The notes: generated by a model from the letters alone, not told the origin. Shown: positions 27,365 through 36,435, numbered from the stretch's first letter. The stretch: DNA of 64,000 nucleotides from Halobaculum sp. XH14 (GCF_032116555.1 NZ_CP134949.1:1054001-1118000); one strand, 5' to 3'. Numbers and translations are program-made.

Positions 27365-27895
27365 CTACTCGCCGCCGTCGCCGCGCAGTCGGTCGACGAT
27401 ACGCTCGCCCATCCCGCGGGCGTCGGGTTCCAGCAGGTCGAGTTCGTCGCCGACCGATAAGGGGCCCGCATCGAGCACGTCCACACAGATGCCGCCCCGG
27501 CGCTCCTTCAGCGCCCGCGCGACGCCCTTCTCCCCCGCGACCTGCTCGACGTGCGCGCACGGCGGTCGGGGTCGCGTCCCGCGGAACGTCGCCCCGCCGA
27601 TCCGGAACTTAGCGCCGAGCAGGTCGTGGAGTTCGTCGGTGCCGACGCCGCGGAGGACGACGTTCCGGCGGTGGCGGCCGTCGGTGAGGTCGAGGTCGAA
27701 CGCCTCGCGGATCTCGTCGACGGCCTCGGCCGCGACGAAGGTGACCTCACAGACGTCGAACGGCGAGTAGTAGCCGGTCCCGAGCAGGTAGCGGTCCCCC
27801 TCGATGCCGCCCTCGACGCACTCGACCCGGTCGTACCGGACCATGGGGGCCGAGTCCTCCGGCGCGGTGAACAGCGCCTCTACGTGGGGATCCAT
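27365..27895 (-). CDS. MOSC-domain protein
   Basis: A 176-residue stand-alone MOSC domain (the sulfur-carrier C-terminal domain of molybdenum cofactor sulfurases). Blocks seen are GGIEGDRYLLGTGYYSP near 29-45, RNVVLRGV near 77-84, and the Cys-bearing PRPPCAHVEQV near 108-118. Such proteins may take part in detoxifying reductions or sulfur transfer; no molybdenum gene is near. Its 3' end faces the acetamidase gene. Upstream lies the first full copy of the structured repeat. Confidence 0.85.
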   Translation of the reverse strand: MDPHVEALFTAPEDSAPMVRYDRVECVEGGIEGDRYLLGTGYYSPFDVCEVTFVAAEAVDEIREAFDLDLTDGRHRRNVVLRGVGTDELHDLLGAKFRIGGATFRGTRPRPPCAHVEQVAGEKGVARALKERRGGICVDVLDAGPLSVGDELDLLEPDARGMGERIVDRLRGDGGE

Positions 27896-28135
27896 GCTAG
27901 AATCATCTTCACGGATTCGGTTAGTTCTTCGTCGGTTTCGGATCGTGGTTCGTCGCTGGGTCTCGCTGGTCGCGACCGTGGAAGCCCCCGGAAGGATGGG
28001 AATCGGTGGTGGCTCAGTCACTGGATAGCAGTTCTCGAACGCCCCCGACTGGGTCCGCTCCCACGGAACGCGGCCGCCGCGTGCCAGGTGGCTCGTCCAG
28101 TCGAGTGCGGTGGCGCGCGGCCGACGGACCTCCGT

Positions 28136-28479
28136 TCACGCGAGCGAGCCTGCGAGCGAGGGTGAACTCACGGGACCGCAGGTCCCGGGTAGTGCCCGCC
28201 GCCGTCGCGCGAGGGATGAGGGAGCGTAGCGAGCGAAGCGAGCCGAGCGAACGAATCGGCTGGGGAGGCGTGTGGCTGTGCGGGGCGGTGGGTGGGACTG
28301 AAAGGGGCCGCATCTGTGGGCGATGGCGCGGACCGTCAAGCACCGCAGGAGGGAGGCCGCAGGCCGACCGACGAGGAGCGCAGCGGCCGCACCGAGCCGA
28401 CAGGTGCGGGGGCTTTCGAGGCGTGCGCCACGACCACTGAGCCACCGAATGAATCGATAGATGCGGGGGCTTTCGAGGC
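28136..28479 (+). repeat. structured 344-base dispersed repeat, copy 1
   Basis: A copy of the family also found at 52211-52554. Shared blocks in order are TCACGCGAGCGA; a hairpin CGGGACC-GCA-GGTCCCG (28171-28187) flanked by CACGG and GGGTA; TCGGCTGGGGAGGC; GGTGGGACTGAAAGGGGCCGC (from 28291); CGTCAAGCACC.CAGGAG; CGACGAGGAGCGCAG; and the 18-base tail TGCGGGGGCTTTCGAGGC at 28405, repeated at 28462. It lies 72 bases past the 3' end of the gdhB-type gene, on the opposite strand if read in this orientation. Open frames through it look accidental. The surrounding 27896-28135 and 28480-28550 hold no gene that I can support. Confidence 0.8.
28299..28418 (+). ncRNA. candidate structured RNA core, copy 1
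   Basis: The core folds as one long hairpin. TGAAAG (28299-28304) pairs with CTTTCG (28413-28418). Then GGG faces GGG (28305-28307 and 28410-28412), and CCGCATCTGT (28308-28317) pairs with ACAGGTGCGG (28400-28409) with one G-U. The second copy keeps the same layout with a different stem sequence, as expected if the RNA fold matters. Transcription and strand are not shown by the sequence. Confidence 0.45.
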
Positions 28480-28550
28480 TGTACTGTCGAAACCAGTCCT
28501 CAAACTCCGAAGCTCGATTCAAACAACGAATCAGAAGAACCCGACCAGGA

Positions 28551-29807
28551 CTAGGGCCAGTTGCCGTTGTCCATGTACGCGTCCACCACGCGCTGGATCG
28601 CCACCACGTAGGCCGCGGTCCGGAAGTTCGGCACGTCGAGCGCCTCGTAACAGTCGATCAGGTCCTCGAACGCCGAGACGATCTGGGTCTCCAGTTCGTC
28701 GTTGACGCGCTCCTCGCTCCAGTAGAAGCGCTGGCGGTTCTGCACCCACTCGAAGTAGGAGACGGTGACGCCGCCCGCGTTGGCGAGGATGTCCGGAAAC
28801 ACGGCCACGTCGCGCTCGGTGAGCACGTCGTCGGCGTCGGGCGTGAGCGGCCCGTTCGCGGCCTCGACGACGACGTCGGCCCGCACGTCGCGCGCCAGGT
28901 CGCCGTCGACGGCGTTCTCCAGGGCCGCGGGAACGAGCAGGTCCACGTCGAACGTGAGCAGGTCCTCGTTGGAGAACTGCTCGTCGGCGCCCCCGTAACC
29001 CGTGACCGACCCCGTCTCGTTCTTGTGTTCCTTCACGTCGCGGGTGTCGAACCCGTGCTCGTGGTAGATCGCGCCCGAGGAGTCAGAGACGGCGACGACG
29101 TCCGCGCCGAGGTCCTCGAGGAGGTAGGCGGCGATGTGGCCGGCGTTGCCGTACCCCTGGACGGCGACGTCGGCGCCCTCCATCTCCTTGCCGAGGTAGT
29201 CGAACGCCTCGCGCGCGGTGAGCATCGTCGAGCGTCCCGTCGCCTCGACGCGCCCCTCGCTGCCGCCCGATTCGAGCGACTTCCCGGTGACGACGCCCGG
29301 CTCCGTGGTGTTCTCCAGCGTCTCGTAGGTGTCCTTGATCCAGTTCATCTCTCGCTGGCCGGTGTTGACGTCCGGCGCCGGGATGTCCGTGTCCTCGCCG
29401 ATGAACGGGCGCAACTCCTCGGCGAACGAGCGCGTAATGCGTTCGAGTTCGGCCGCCGAGTACTCCGCCGGGTCGACGTCGATGCCGCCCTTCCCGCCGC
29501 CGTAGGGGATGTCGACGACGGCGCACTTGTACACCATCCACCCCGAGAGCGCCTTCACCTCGTCGCGGCTGACGCCCGGGTGGTACCGGATGCCGCCCTT
29601 GTACGGTCCGCGGTCGCCGTTGAACTCCGAGCGGAACGCCCGGAACCGCCCAACTGAGCCGTCGTCGAGGTCGACCGAGAGGTTGAGTTCGAGCACCCGC
29701 TCGGGGTGTTTCAGGCGCTCGAGGACGTCGCCGCTCACGTCGAGATACGCCGCCGCGTCGTCGACCTGCTCTTGCAGGCTCTCGAAGGGGTTGGCCTCGC
29801 CTGACAT
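28551..29807 (-). CDS. gdhB: glutamate dehydrogenase (GdhB type)
   Basis: A 418-residue Glu/Leu/Phe/Val dehydrogenase interconverting glutamate with 2-oxoglutarate and ammonia. The substrate domain has [11 protein letters not shown] (near 66-76), PYGGGKGGI with the catalytic Lys, and IPAPDVNTG. The Rossmann domain has [16 protein letters not shown] (near 213-228). The length and the start [14 protein letters not shown] match the haloarchaeal GdhB group. It is divergent from a second, about 60% alike by eye, dehydrogenase gene. The coenzyme preference cannot be fixed from the motif alone. Confidence 0.95.
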   Translation of the reverse strand: MSGEANPFESLQEQVDDAAAYLDVSGDVLERLKHPERVLELNLSVDLDDGSVGRFRAFRSEFNGDRGPYKGGIRYHPGVSRDEVKALSGWMVYKCAVVDIPYGGGKGGIDVDPAEYSAAELERITRSFAEELRPFIGEDTDIPAPDVNTGQREMNWIKDTYETLENTTEPGVVTGKSLESGGSEGRVEATGRSTMLTAREAFDYLGKEMEGADVAVQGYGNAGHIAAYLLEDLGADVVAVSDSSGAIYHEHGFDTRDVKEHKNETGSVTGYGGADEQFSNEDLLTFDVDLLVPAALENAVDGDLARDVRADVVVEAANGPLTPDADDVLTERDVAVFPDILANAGGVTVSYFEWVQNRQRFYWSEERVNDELETQIVSAFEDLIDCYEALDVPNFRTAAYVVAIQRVVDAYMDNGNWP

Positions 29808-30040
29808 GGTGCGCGATTCATGGCTTCGGGTGTTAGGTCTGTCGGCGACCGTCGCGGAGTGCCCCGCCGCTGTCGGTCGATTCCCTGCCCACCGATGACT
29901 AGTGACTAGCGGGGGAAATCTATAGTATACAAATGTGTATTATGACCTTATCTCTCTCAGTATCATCAATATTTTATCTACGCGGCGGCGAGCGGGGGTA
30001 TCGACCGCCGTTCCGCGCGGCGACGCGTCGACACAGCACC
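29808..30040. promoter_or_regulatory. divergent promoter region between two glutamate dehydrogenase genes
   Basis: An AT-rich island (29915-29980) in an otherwise GC-rich region. It includes the inverted repeat ATACA-AATG-TGTAT (29927-29940), the paired ACTAGT/GACTAG words at 29897-29909, and ATTTTATCTA (29970-29979), a good TATA box for the rightward gene. A site between the two promoters could switch which isoenzyme is made; Lrp-type regulators often do this for glutamate genes, but the regulator is not identified here. Confidence 0.55.
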
Positions 30041-31363
30041 ATGTCAACCGGAACTGCAGACACGACCGAACAGGAGTCGACCGACGGCGACGCGACGCCG
30101 GCCGACGGGCCCGAGGAGCCCGAGACGGCCCTGGAGACCGCTCGCCGGCAGCTCGAACACGCGGCCGCACACCTCGACGTCGACCCCGGCGTCATTGAGC
30201 GCCTGAAGCACCCGACGACGGTCCACCGCGTCGCGGTGCCCCTCGAACACGACGACGGCAGCGTCGAGGTGTACACCGGCTACCGCGCCCAGCACGACGA
30301 CGTGCGCGGCCCGTACAAGGGCGGCCTGCGCTACCACCCGCACGTCAGCGAGGAGGAGTGCGTCGGCCTCTCGATGTGGATGACCTGGAAGTGTGCCGTG
30401 ATGGACCTCCCGTTCGGCGGCGGCAAGGGCGGCGTCGTCGTCGACCCCCGCGAACTCAGCGACGGGGAGAAGGAGCGACTCACGCGCCGGTTCTCGGAGG
30501 AGCTCCGCAAGTTCGTCGGCCCGAAGAAGGACATCCCCGCGCCCGACATGGGCACCGACTCCCAGACGATGGCGTGGTTCATGGACGCCTACTCGATGCA
30601 GGAAGGCGAGACCATCCCCGGCGTCGTCACGGGCAAGCCGCCGGTCGTCGGCGGCAGCGAGGGCCGCGAGGAGGCGCCCGGCCGCAGCGTCGCGCTCGTC
30701 ACCCGCGAGGCGGCCGACTACTTCGACTACGATCTCGAGGGCCTCACGGTCGCGGTGCAGGGGTACGGCTCGGTCGGTGCCAACGCGGCGCGCCTGCTCG
30801 ACGACTGGGGCGCGGACGTCGTCGCCATCTCGGACACCGGCGGCGCCATCCACGACCCCGACGGACTCGACACCCACGCCGTCCCCTCGTTCGCCGAAAA
30901 GCAGAACGCCGTCACCGAACACGACGCGCCCGAACTGCTGGAGGACGGGAACGACGTCCTCGAACTTGACGTCGACGTCCTCGTTCCCGCGGCCGTCGGC
31001 AACGTCATCACCACCGAGAACGCGGCCGACGTCGACGCGGACATCGTCGTCGAGGGCGCGAACGGCCCGACGACGTTCGCGGCCGACGCCATCCTCGCCG
31101 AGCGCGGCGTCCACGTCATCCCCGACATCCTCGCCAACGCTGGCGGGGTCACCGTCTCCTACTTCGAGTGGCTCCAGGACATCAACCGGCGCACCTGGAC
31201 GCTCGAAGAAGTGAACGAGGAGCTCGAATCCGAAATGCTCTCGGCGTGGGACGACGTCCGCCGCGAGGTCGAAGCGCGCGACGTGACGTGGCGCGACGCG
31301 GCCTACATCGTCGCGCTCGACCGCATCGCGGAGGCCAAGAGCGTCCGCGGCCTCTGGCCGTAA
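30041..31363 (+). CDS. glutamate dehydrogenase, second isoenzyme
   Basis: A 440-residue Glu/Leu/Phe/Val dehydrogenase. Conserved blocks match those of the neighbour: [38 protein letters not shown] and [17 protein letters not shown]. An extra acidic N-terminus of about 35 residues ([21 protein letters not shown]) precedes the enzyme. Upstream in-frame ATG codons exist (for example 29933), but they lie inside the promoter region, so I chose 30041. Two isoenzymes back to back suggest opposite duties, ammonium assimilation versus glutamate catabolism. Confidence 0.95.
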   Translation: MSTGTADTTEQESTDGDATPADGPEEPETALETARRQLEHAAAHLDVDPGVIERLKHPTTVHRVAVPLEHDDGSVEVYTGYRAQHDDVRGPYKGGLRYHPHVSEEECVGLSMWMTWKCAVMDLPFGGGKGGVVVDPRELSDGEKERLTRRFSEELRKFVGPKKDIPAPDMGTDSQTMAWFMDAYSMQEGETIPGVVTGKPPVVGGSEGREEAPGRSVALVTREAADYFDYDLEGLTVAVQGYGSVGANAARLLDDWGADVVAISDTGGAIHDPDGLDTHAVPSFAEKQNAVTEHDAPELLEDGNDVLELDVDVLVPAAVGNVITTENAADVDADIVVEGANGPTTFAADAILAERGVHVIPDILANAGGVTVSYFEWLQDINRRTWTLEEVNEELESEMLSAWDDVRREVEARDVTWRDAAYIVALDRIAEAKSVRGLWP

Positions 31364-31423
31364 GTCGGGCGTTCGGCTCCCGGTTCGGGGTTCGATCCTG
31401 ACCGTGTCCCGCCCGTCCTCCCC

Positions 31424-32299
31424 CTATTCGTCGCCGTTCCGTTCGCCGGTTCCTCGCTCGTCCGCCAGCCGCGCGTACTCCAGGATCCGCTCGGCCTGCG
31501 CGACCAGCGGCGCGTCGATCATCTCCCCCTCGACCTCGAACACGCCGCGATCAGCGGCGGCCGCCTCCTCGCGCGCGGCCAGCACGCGCTCGGCCCACTC
31601 GACGTCGGACTCGGCGGGCGTGAACGCCTCGTTGATGACCGGCACCTGCGCGGGGTGGATCGCCATCTTCCCGTCGTAGCCCAGCCCCGCCGCGAACTCG
31701 GTCTCCTCCCGCAGGCCATCGGCGTCCTCGAACTCCGTGAACACGGTGTCGACGGCGTCGACGCCGGCGGCCGCGGCCGCGACGACGACCTTCTCGCGGG
31801 CGTACAGCACCTCCGTTCCCTCCGTCGTCCGCGTCGCGCCGACGTCGGCAGAGAGGTCCTCCGCGCCGAACAGCAGGGCGTCGGTCGCGTCGGCGTCCGC
31901 GATCCCGGCGGCGTTCAGCACCCCCCGGGCGGTCTCGACCAGCGCCAGGACCGGCACGTCGCAGTCGTGTTCCCGCAACTGATTCGCGAGGTGGTCGACC
32001 GCGTCGGCGGACTCGGTTTTCGGGAGCATCACCGCGTCGAAGTTCCCCGGCCCCTCGTCCGCCAGCGCCTCCAGGTCGCCGTACGCGTCGACCCCGCTGA
32101 CGCGGACGCACACCTCGGCGTCGGGGTCGAACGCCGGGTCGGCGAGCACGTCGCGGACCGCGGTGCGGGCCTCCTCCTTCCGCGCCGGCGCGACGGCGTC
32201 CTCGAGGTCGAAGACGATCGTGTCCGCGCCCGCGCTCGGCGCCTTTCGCATGAGTTCCGGGCGGTCGCCGGGGGAAAAGAGGACGCTGCGTCTCACCAT
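31424..32299 (-). CDS. CitE-like (HpcH/HpaI) acyl-CoA lyase
   Basis: A 291-residue TIM-barrel lyase of the citrate lyase beta/malyl-CoA lyase group, which splits 3-hydroxy-acyl-CoA thioesters. Signature blocks are TIVFDLEDAVAP (near 28-39), VMLPKTESADAV (near 88-99), ALVETARGVLNA (near 118-129, catalytic Glu) and LLFGAEDLSADVG (near 138-150, metal Asp). Possible substrates are (methyl)malyl-CoA or citramalyl-CoA. The MaoC-type hydratase on the other strand, about 225 bases away, is the kind of enzyme that would supply the hydroxyacyl-CoA. Confidence 0.88.
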   Translation of the reverse strand: MVRRSVLFSPGDRPELMRKAPSAGADTIVFDLEDAVAPARKEEARTAVRDVLADPAFDPDAEVCVRVSGVDAYGDLEALADEGPGNFDAVMLPKTESADAVDHLANQLREHDCDVPVLALVETARGVLNAAGIADADATDALLFGAEDLSADVGATRTTEGTEVLYAREKVVVAAAAAGVDAVDTVFTEFEDADGLREETEFAAGLGYDGKMAIHPAQVPVINEAFTPAESDVEWAERVLAAREEAAAADRGVFEVEGEMIDAPLVAQAERILEYARLADERGTGERNGDE

Positions 32300-32523
32300 G
32301 GCGTGAGGTTCGTGTGGGCCGGATTTCAATCCTCCCGTCTCCGACCTGTCCAGTAGTGGTGTCGGATCTTCATCTCTCGCGACGATGGCGGACACGGAGG
32401 TTCGCCAGCCACGCGCCGACTGCGTTCGACCAGCACCATTGAGCGTCGTCCGGATGGGTCACGTCTCGAAACGTCCGAGGTCGGTTCCCCCACGGTTTTG
32501 GTCCCCGGCGGCGACCCTCGCGC

Positions 32524-33039
32524 ATGGCCGGGAAGTACTACGAGGAGTTCGAGGTCGGCGAGACCATCGAGCACGAGAAGCGCCGCACGGTGAGCGAGCG
32601 CGACAACCAGGCGTTCTGCGACATGACGATGAACCAGCAGCCGCTCCACCTCGACGCCGACTTAGCCGCCGACACGCGGTTCGGCGAGCGACTCGTCAAC
32701 GGCATCTACACGATGGCGCTGGCGACCGGGCTCTCGATCCCGGACACGACCGACGGCACCATCGTCGCCAACCTCTCGTACGACGACGTCGAGCACCCGA
32801 ACCCGGTGTTTCACGGCGACACGATCTACGCGCGCTCGACCGTGCTCGACAAGCGCGAGACGAGCGACGGCGAGCGCGGGGTCGTCACCATGCGCGTCGA
32901 GGCGTTCACGGTCGGCGACGGCGACGCGGAGGCTGACGGCGGCGGCGGTGACGGCTCCGACGGCGACGCGGAGGACGACACGCTCGTCTGTGAGTTCGAG
33001 CGGACGGTGCTCAGCCTGAAGCGCGAGAACGCCGAGTGA
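32524..33039 (+). CDS. MaoC-family (R)-specific enoyl-CoA hydratase
   Basis: A 171-residue single hot-dog domain. The start KYYEEFEVGETIEHEKRRTVSE, then the hydratase residues in DNQAFCDMTMNQQPLHLD and FGERLVNG, match the MaoC family. It hydrates an enoyl-CoA to a hydroxyacyl-CoA. The acidic Gly-rich insert near 140-157 (DADGGGGDGSDGDAED type) is a halophilic loop. Haloarchaeal mesaconyl-CoA hydratase is described as longer and two-domained, so this is more likely a related hydratase. Its neighbour is a CitE-type lyase. Confidence 0.85.
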   Translation: MAGKYYEEFEVGETIEHEKRRTVSERDNQAFCDMTMNQQPLHLDADLAADTRFGERLVNGIYTMALATGLSIPDTTDGTIVANLSYDDVEHPNPVFHGDTIYARSTVLDKRETSDGERGVVTMRVEAFTVGDGDAEADGGGGDGSDGDAEDDTLVCEFERTVLSLKRENAE

Positions 33040-33130
33040 GTTCGGCCGCGGTTCCCTCGGCGACCGAGCCCCGACCGCGGGCGTGACGCTGTCGCATGGG
33101 TTTATACTGTCCCGCCCGCCACCATCGGCC

Positions 33131-33802
33131 ATGGCTTCACCCTCCACGGACGACTCGCTCCCGGATGACTCGCTTCCGGACGGATTCGATTGGCTAACCC
33201 TCGACCCCGACGAGGACGTCGTCTGGACCGGCATCCCGCACAAGCTCAGCCTGGTCCCCGCGCTCGTCGTCGGGGTCCCGCTGTCGGTGGTCGTCGTCGG
33301 CATCCCGATCATCGTCTCGGCGTACCTCAGCCGCGAGAACACCGAGTACGTGCTGACGACCGACGCGCTGTACAAGAAGCGGGGCATCCTCTCGCGTGAC
33401 GTGAAGCGGATCGGCTTCGAGAAGGTCCAGGACACCTCCTACTCGCAGGGCTTTTTCGGCACCCAGTTCGGCTACGGCACCGTCGAAATCTCGACCGCCG
33501 GCGGCTCGGGCGTCGAACTCAGCTTCGACAACGTGCCCGAACCCAAGCGGGTACAGGAGCTCGTGAACGAGCGCATCCGCACCCGCGAGGGGGGACGGAC
33601 CGACGGGGAGACGAAATCCGACGTGCTCTCGGACATCCTCGCCGAACTGCGGGCGATCCGGACGGTGGTCGAGGGTGACGCCGTCGATGGCGACGCCGTC
33701 GGGGCGGACGCGACCGACGGAGCGGCGACGGACGAGGACGCGACCGACACCGAGGTGGCGGAGGCGACCGACTCCTTCGACTACCCGGACGCGGAGGAAT
33801 GA
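33131..33802 (+). CDS. PH-domain membrane protein (YdbS/YdbT type), first of a pair
   Basis: A 223-residue protein. Two membrane helices (about 39-72) precede a bacterial PH-like domain (DUF304): TEYVLTTDALYKKRGILSRDVKRIGFEKVQDT, then FGTQFGYGTVEIST. The last roughly 60 residues are an acidic Ala-Asp-Thr tail. TTTATACT at 33101-33108 lies 27 bases before the ATG, fixing a leaderless start. It overlaps the next PH-domain gene by four bases. Paired YdbS/YdbT-like proteins form membrane complexes of unclear function. Confidence 0.85.
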   Translation: MASPSTDDSLPDDSLPDGFDWLTLDPDEDVVWTGIPHKLSLVPALVVGVPLSVVVVGIPIIVSAYLSRENTEYVLTTDALYKKRGILSRDVKRIGFEKVQDTSYSQGFFGTQFGYGTVEISTAGGSGVELSFDNVPEPKRVQELVNERIRTREGGRTDGETKSDVLSDILAELRAIRTVVEGDAVDGDAVGADATDGAATDEDATDTEVAEATDSFDYPDAEE

Positions 33803-34377
33803 CCGACGCCGAGGCTCCGCCGGCGCTCCCGCTCGCGGACGACGAGCCGGTGGGCTGGACCGGCCGGCCGCGGCTCTCGGCGGCGATTCCCTCGGCGCTC
33901 GTCGGGTTCGTCGTCGCCGTGGTCGGCGTCGGCTGGTGGGCGCTCCCGGCGGTCTCGACTCGGCCGCCGCTCCTGCTGGTCGTCGCCGCGGTACTGCTCG
34001 GCGTCACGGTTCCCGCGGTCTCGCTGCTCTCGCTCGTGAACACGCGCTACGTGGTGACCGACCGCGCCGCGTACGTCAAGCGCGGCGTCCTCGGCCGCCG
34101 GGTCTCACGGGCGCGGCTCGCCAAGGTGGAAAACACCGCGTACAGACAGTCCGTGACGGGCTCGCTGTTCGGCTACGGGACCGTGGAGCTGCAGACGGCC
34201 GGCGGGTCGTTCACCTTCCGTCGGGTCGACGATCCGGCGTCGGTCCGCGCGACGGTGGACGAGCGCACGGGCGGGTCGGGCGACGCGGACGAGCCGGTTC
34301 CGGGCAGCCTGCGGGAGTGGCGGGCGGTCCGTGAGGAGGTCCGGGCGCTCAGGGCCGGATTCGAGGGGGGCGGCTGA
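33799..34377 (+). CDS. PH-domain membrane protein, second of a pair
   Basis: A 192-residue relative of the preceding protein, with two membrane helices (about 26-75) followed by the same PH-like core: TRYVVTDRAAYVKRGVLGRRVSRARLAKVENT, then SLFGYGTVELQTAGGSF. Its start overlaps the upstream stop (ATGA), so the two proteins are coupled and likely work as a hetero-complex. The acidic tail of the first protein is missing here. Confidence 0.85.
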   Translation: MTDAEAPPALPLADDEPVGWTGRPRLSAAIPSALVGFVVAVVGVGWWALPAVSTRPPLLLVVAAVLLGVTVPAVSLLSLVNTRYVVTDRAAYVKRGVLGRRVSRARLAKVENTAYRQSVTGSLFGYGTVELQTAGGSFTFRRVDDPASVRATVDERTGGSGDADEPVPGSLREWRAVREEVRALRAGFEGGG

Positions 34378-34529
34378 GACCCTCAACTCGCGGCGCCGGC
34401 TGACGGACGGCGACAGGGCGGCGCGAGCGCGGGACGGGTCGCCGTGCGAGTGCGTGGCGTCTCACGGTAGTCGGTCAGCGCACGGTCGGGCCGGTCCAGC
34501 CTTCGTATTTGAACCTCGGTGACGTTCGT

Positions 34530-36323
34530 CTACAGCACCGTGCCGTGCTTCTTGTCGGGGACGGACTTCTCGATGTCCGCGTAGAAGTCGAACCGCTGGA
34601 CGAGTTCTTCCCGTAGCTCCGAGGGCGGCACGATCTCGTCGATGACGACCTCGCTCGCCATCCGGTGGACGTCGATGTCGCGGCGGTACTCCTCGCGGAG
34701 TTCGGCCTCCCGCTCCTTTCGCTCCGCCTCGTCCTCGATGTCGTTCAGCTTGTTCGCGTAGACGGCGTTGATCGCGGCCTCGGGCCCCATGATGCCGATC
34801 TCGCCCGACGGGAGCCCGATGACCGATTCGGGCTCGTAGGCGGGCCCGCCCATCGCGTAGATGCCCGCGCCGTACGCCTTCCGGACGACGACGGTCTGCT
34901 GGGGGACCGTCGCCGAGGAGGTGGCGTAGATGAACTTCTTCCCCTTCTCGAGGATCGCGTCCTTCTCGACGTCCGAGCCGGCCATGAACCCCGGCGTGTC
35001 ACAGAGGTACAGCAGGGGAACCTCGTAGGCGTCGCAGGTCCAGATGAACTCGGCGGCCTTCTCGGCGGCGTCGGGGAAGATGGCGCCCGAGCGCTGGGTC
35101 GGCTGGTTCGCGACGACGCCGACCGGGCGGCCGTCGATGCGGACGAACGCCGTGACGATCTCCGTGCCGTACTCGGGTTTGAGTTCGAAGACGGACTCCG
35201 CGTCCGCGACCCGTTCGATCAGGTCGTGGACGTCGTAGGGGAGGTTCGGGGCCTCGGGAATCAGTTCGTCGATGCCGCCGGGCGAGAACTTCGGCGGTTC
35301 GGCGTCCGAGCGCGGCGGCTTCTCGCCCGCCTTGTCGGGAAGGTACGTCATCAGTTGGGAGACGAGTTCGCGCGCGTGCTCCTCGTCGCGGGCGACGAGG
35401 TCGGCGCTCCCCGAGTACTTCGCGTGGACGTCCGGGCCGCCCAGTTCCTGCATGTCGATCTCCTCGCCCGTGACCATCTTCACCATCCGCGGCGAGGCGA
35501 TTGCCATCGCGGACATCCCCTCGACCATGACGGTGAAGTCGGCGAAGACGGGGGTGTAGGCCGCGCCGGCGATGCAAGGGCCGTACAGCACGCAGATCTG
35601 TGGGACGCGCCCCGAGAGCATCGAGTGGTTGTAGTAGTACTTCCCGATCCCCTCGCGGTTGGCGAAGAATCCGGTCTGCTGGTCGATGCGCCCGCCCGAG
35701 GAGTCCATCAGGTACAGCACCGGCTTCCCGTTCTTCAGCGCGCGCTGTTGCATCCGGAGGAACTTCTCGACCCCGCGGCCGGCCATCGACCCCGCCTTCA
35801 CGGTGAAGTCGTTCGCCATGAAGTGGACGTCGCGGCCCCCGAACTCGGCGGCGCCCGTGATGAGTCCGTCCGCGGGGACGCGGTTCGACTCGTCGTACTC
35901 CTCGACGTCCGGCGAGTTGCGGTGATACGAGTCGAAGTTGGCGAACTTCCCGTCCTCGAACTTGAGGCCGTCCGTGGCTCCCTCGGCGTCCGCGTCGCCG
36001 CCGCCGCCCTCGCCGCCGCCGCCGAACCAGAGGTCGAGGCGGTCGCGGACGAACAGTTTCCCCTGCTCGGGCAGCCGCTGCTTGTACTTCTCGGGGCCGC
36101 CCTGGAGGATGTCGGCGATCTCCTCGCGGAGCGTCGCCTCCCGGTCGGTCGGGCCGAGGTCGTCCGCAAGCGGGTACTCCGGTTCCGGCGGTTCGGCGAC
36201 GGCCGCGGGGTCGTCGCGCTCGCCCGCGAACACCTCGATGTCGACGCCGAGGTGTTCAGCGAGCGCGGACGCGATGGCGCCCGCCTCCTCCTCGCTCGCC
36301 CCGGCACCCACGTGGACCTTCAT
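34530..36323 (-). CDS. acyl-CoA carboxylase, carboxyltransferase subunit
   Basis: A 597-residue carboxyltransferase that passes CO2 from carboxybiotin to an acyl-CoA (acetyl-, propionyl- or methylcrotonyl-type). After a non-typical N-terminal region of about 75 residues, the crotonase-fold halves follow. The first has FTVKAGSMAGRGVEKFLRMQ, LMDSSGGRIDQQ and GPCIAGAAYTPVF; the second has NQPTQRSGAIFPDAAEKAAEF, DTPGFMAGSDVEK and SGEIGIMGPEAAI. A Gly/Asp-rich insert lies near residue 100-115. No biotin carboxylase gene is adjacent, so partners must be elsewhere. The N-terminal extension resembles a small subunit domain, but I cannot name it. Confidence 0.9.
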   Translation of the reverse strand: MKVHVGAGASEEEAGAIASALAEHLGVDIEVFAGERDDPAAVAEPPEPEYPLADDLGPTDREATLREEIADILQGGPEKYKQRLPEQGKLFVRDRLDLWFGGGGEGGGGDADAEGATDGLKFEDGKFANFDSYHRNSPDVEEYDESNRVPADGLITGAAEFGGRDVHFMANDFTVKAGSMAGRGVEKFLRMQQRALKNGKPVLYLMDSSGGRIDQQTGFFANREGIGKYYYNHSMLSGRVPQICVLYGPCIAGAAYTPVFADFTVMVEGMSAMAIASPRMVKMVTGEEIDMQELGGPDVHAKYSGSADLVARDEEHARELVSQLMTYLPDKAGEKPPRSDAEPPKFSPGGIDELIPEAPNLPYDVHDLIERVADAESVFELKPEYGTEIVTAFVRIDGRPVGVVANQPTQRSGAIFPDAAEKAAEFIWTCDAYEVPLLYLCDTPGFMAGSDVEKDAILEKGKKFIYATSSATVPQQTVVVRKAYGAGIYAMGGPAYEPESVIGLPSGEIGIMGPEAAINAVYANKLNDIEDEAERKEREAELREEYRRDIDVHRMASEVVIDEIVPPSELREELVQRFDFYADIEKSVPDKKHGTVL

Positions 36324-36435
36324 ACAACTGTCTGTGCAAGAATTGCCCTAAGGAGTTTCCATGCGCGCCGGGCGTCGCTCGCCGGATCGGTCCCGGAAGC
36401 CGACTCGGTCGGTCGACCGCACCGTCGCCCCATCC

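Noticed and set aside
28291-28304. GTGGGACTGAAAG resembles the end of haloarchaeal CRISPR repeats (GTGGGxTTGAAG)
   Set aside because: It occurs once per element, with no spacer-repeat array and no cas genes; the likeness is short and probably accidental.
28292-28705. Open reading frame through repeat copy 1, and a similar one through copy 2 (52347-52532)
   Set aside because: The frames share only the conserved DNA blocks, differ in stop position, show Arg/Gly-rich random composition, and the first overlaps gdhB. They look like by-products of a GC-rich structured repeat.
28551-36323. A complete methylaspartate-cycle gene cluster
   Set aside because: Glutamate mutase, methylaspartate ammonia-lyase and the CoA-transferase are not in the window; only enzymes that could also serve other pathways are present.
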